A stretch of 15,948 nucleotides of DNA, from NCBI GenBank assembly GCA_044450785.1, contig JBIOJM010000238.1, positions 1-15,948 of the forward strand. Reading direction: 5' to 3'. Made by a program: the position numbers and the translations under genes. The notes beneath the pieces were generated by a model. That model was not told the origin of the DNA, ran no database searches, and saw only the letters and a program-made list of their open reading frames with translations. Origin of the DNA: JBIOJM01 sp044450785 (GTDB taxonomy: Bacteria; Planctomycetota; Planctomycetia; Isosphaerales; Isosphaeraceae). This document shows, piece by piece, positions 14,779 through 15,948 of this stretch; within the stretch, counting starts at the first letter, position 1, and every line of letters begins with the position of its first letter.

Positions 14779-15948
<1,170 letters not shown>

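Overview
The window reads as a high-GC bacterial chromosome segment, most likely from a planctomycete (probably Isosphaeraceae/Gemmataceae-like). This is inferred from protein style, not from a database search. The cues are a secreted multi-TPR protein with a long signal-peptide n-region, a Uma2 protein, a secreted PD40 propeller, a membrane-side M28 peptidase, an EF-P with asparagine at the loop tip, loose gene spacing, scattered GC-rich palindromes and heptanucleotide tandem repeats. I see no rRNA, tRNA, insertion sequence, phage gene or CRISPR array.

Layout. 1-364: no gene, two strong GC-rich inverted repeats. 365-2464 (+): secreted protein with twelve 34-residue TPRs. 2631-3254 (+): Uma2-family protein. 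3452-4015 and 4043-5221 (+): elongation factor P, then 27 nt later an M20 (ArgE/DapE-type) metallohydrolase, probably one transcript. 5358-5699 (-): small exported aromatic-rich protein with a clear intrinsic terminator at 5236-5277. 5807-7096 (+): M28 zinc aminopeptidase carrying an in-gene heptamer repeat. 7099-9180 (-): PD40/TolB-like propeller with a TPR-like C-terminal region, tail to tail with the peptidase (2 nt apart). 9181-9694: divergent intergenic region.

9695-15855 (+) is the most interesting part, a dissociated (type II) fatty-acid/polyketide-like gene set: FabZ-type dehydratase 1, an oversized acyl carrier protein, FabZ-type dehydratase 2, a ketosynthase-like protein without a catalytic Cys or second His, a fully intact FabF-type ketosynthase, and a membrane-anchored alpha/beta hydrolase. 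The dead/live ketosynthase pair resembles the chain-length-factor/ketosynthase pairs of type II PKS and aryl-polyene pathways. The two hot-dog dehydratases could likewise form a heteromer. The ACP has about 47 extra residues between the phosphopantetheine helix and the last helix. I infer a specialised acyl-chain pathway rather than housekeeping fatty-acid synthesis. No ketoreductase, acyltransferase or tailoring enzyme lies inside the window, so the product is unknown.

The last ORF ends in tandem heptamers (about four AGTGGTC, then 16 perfect AGTAGGC copies running off the window edge). That array supplies its stop codon.
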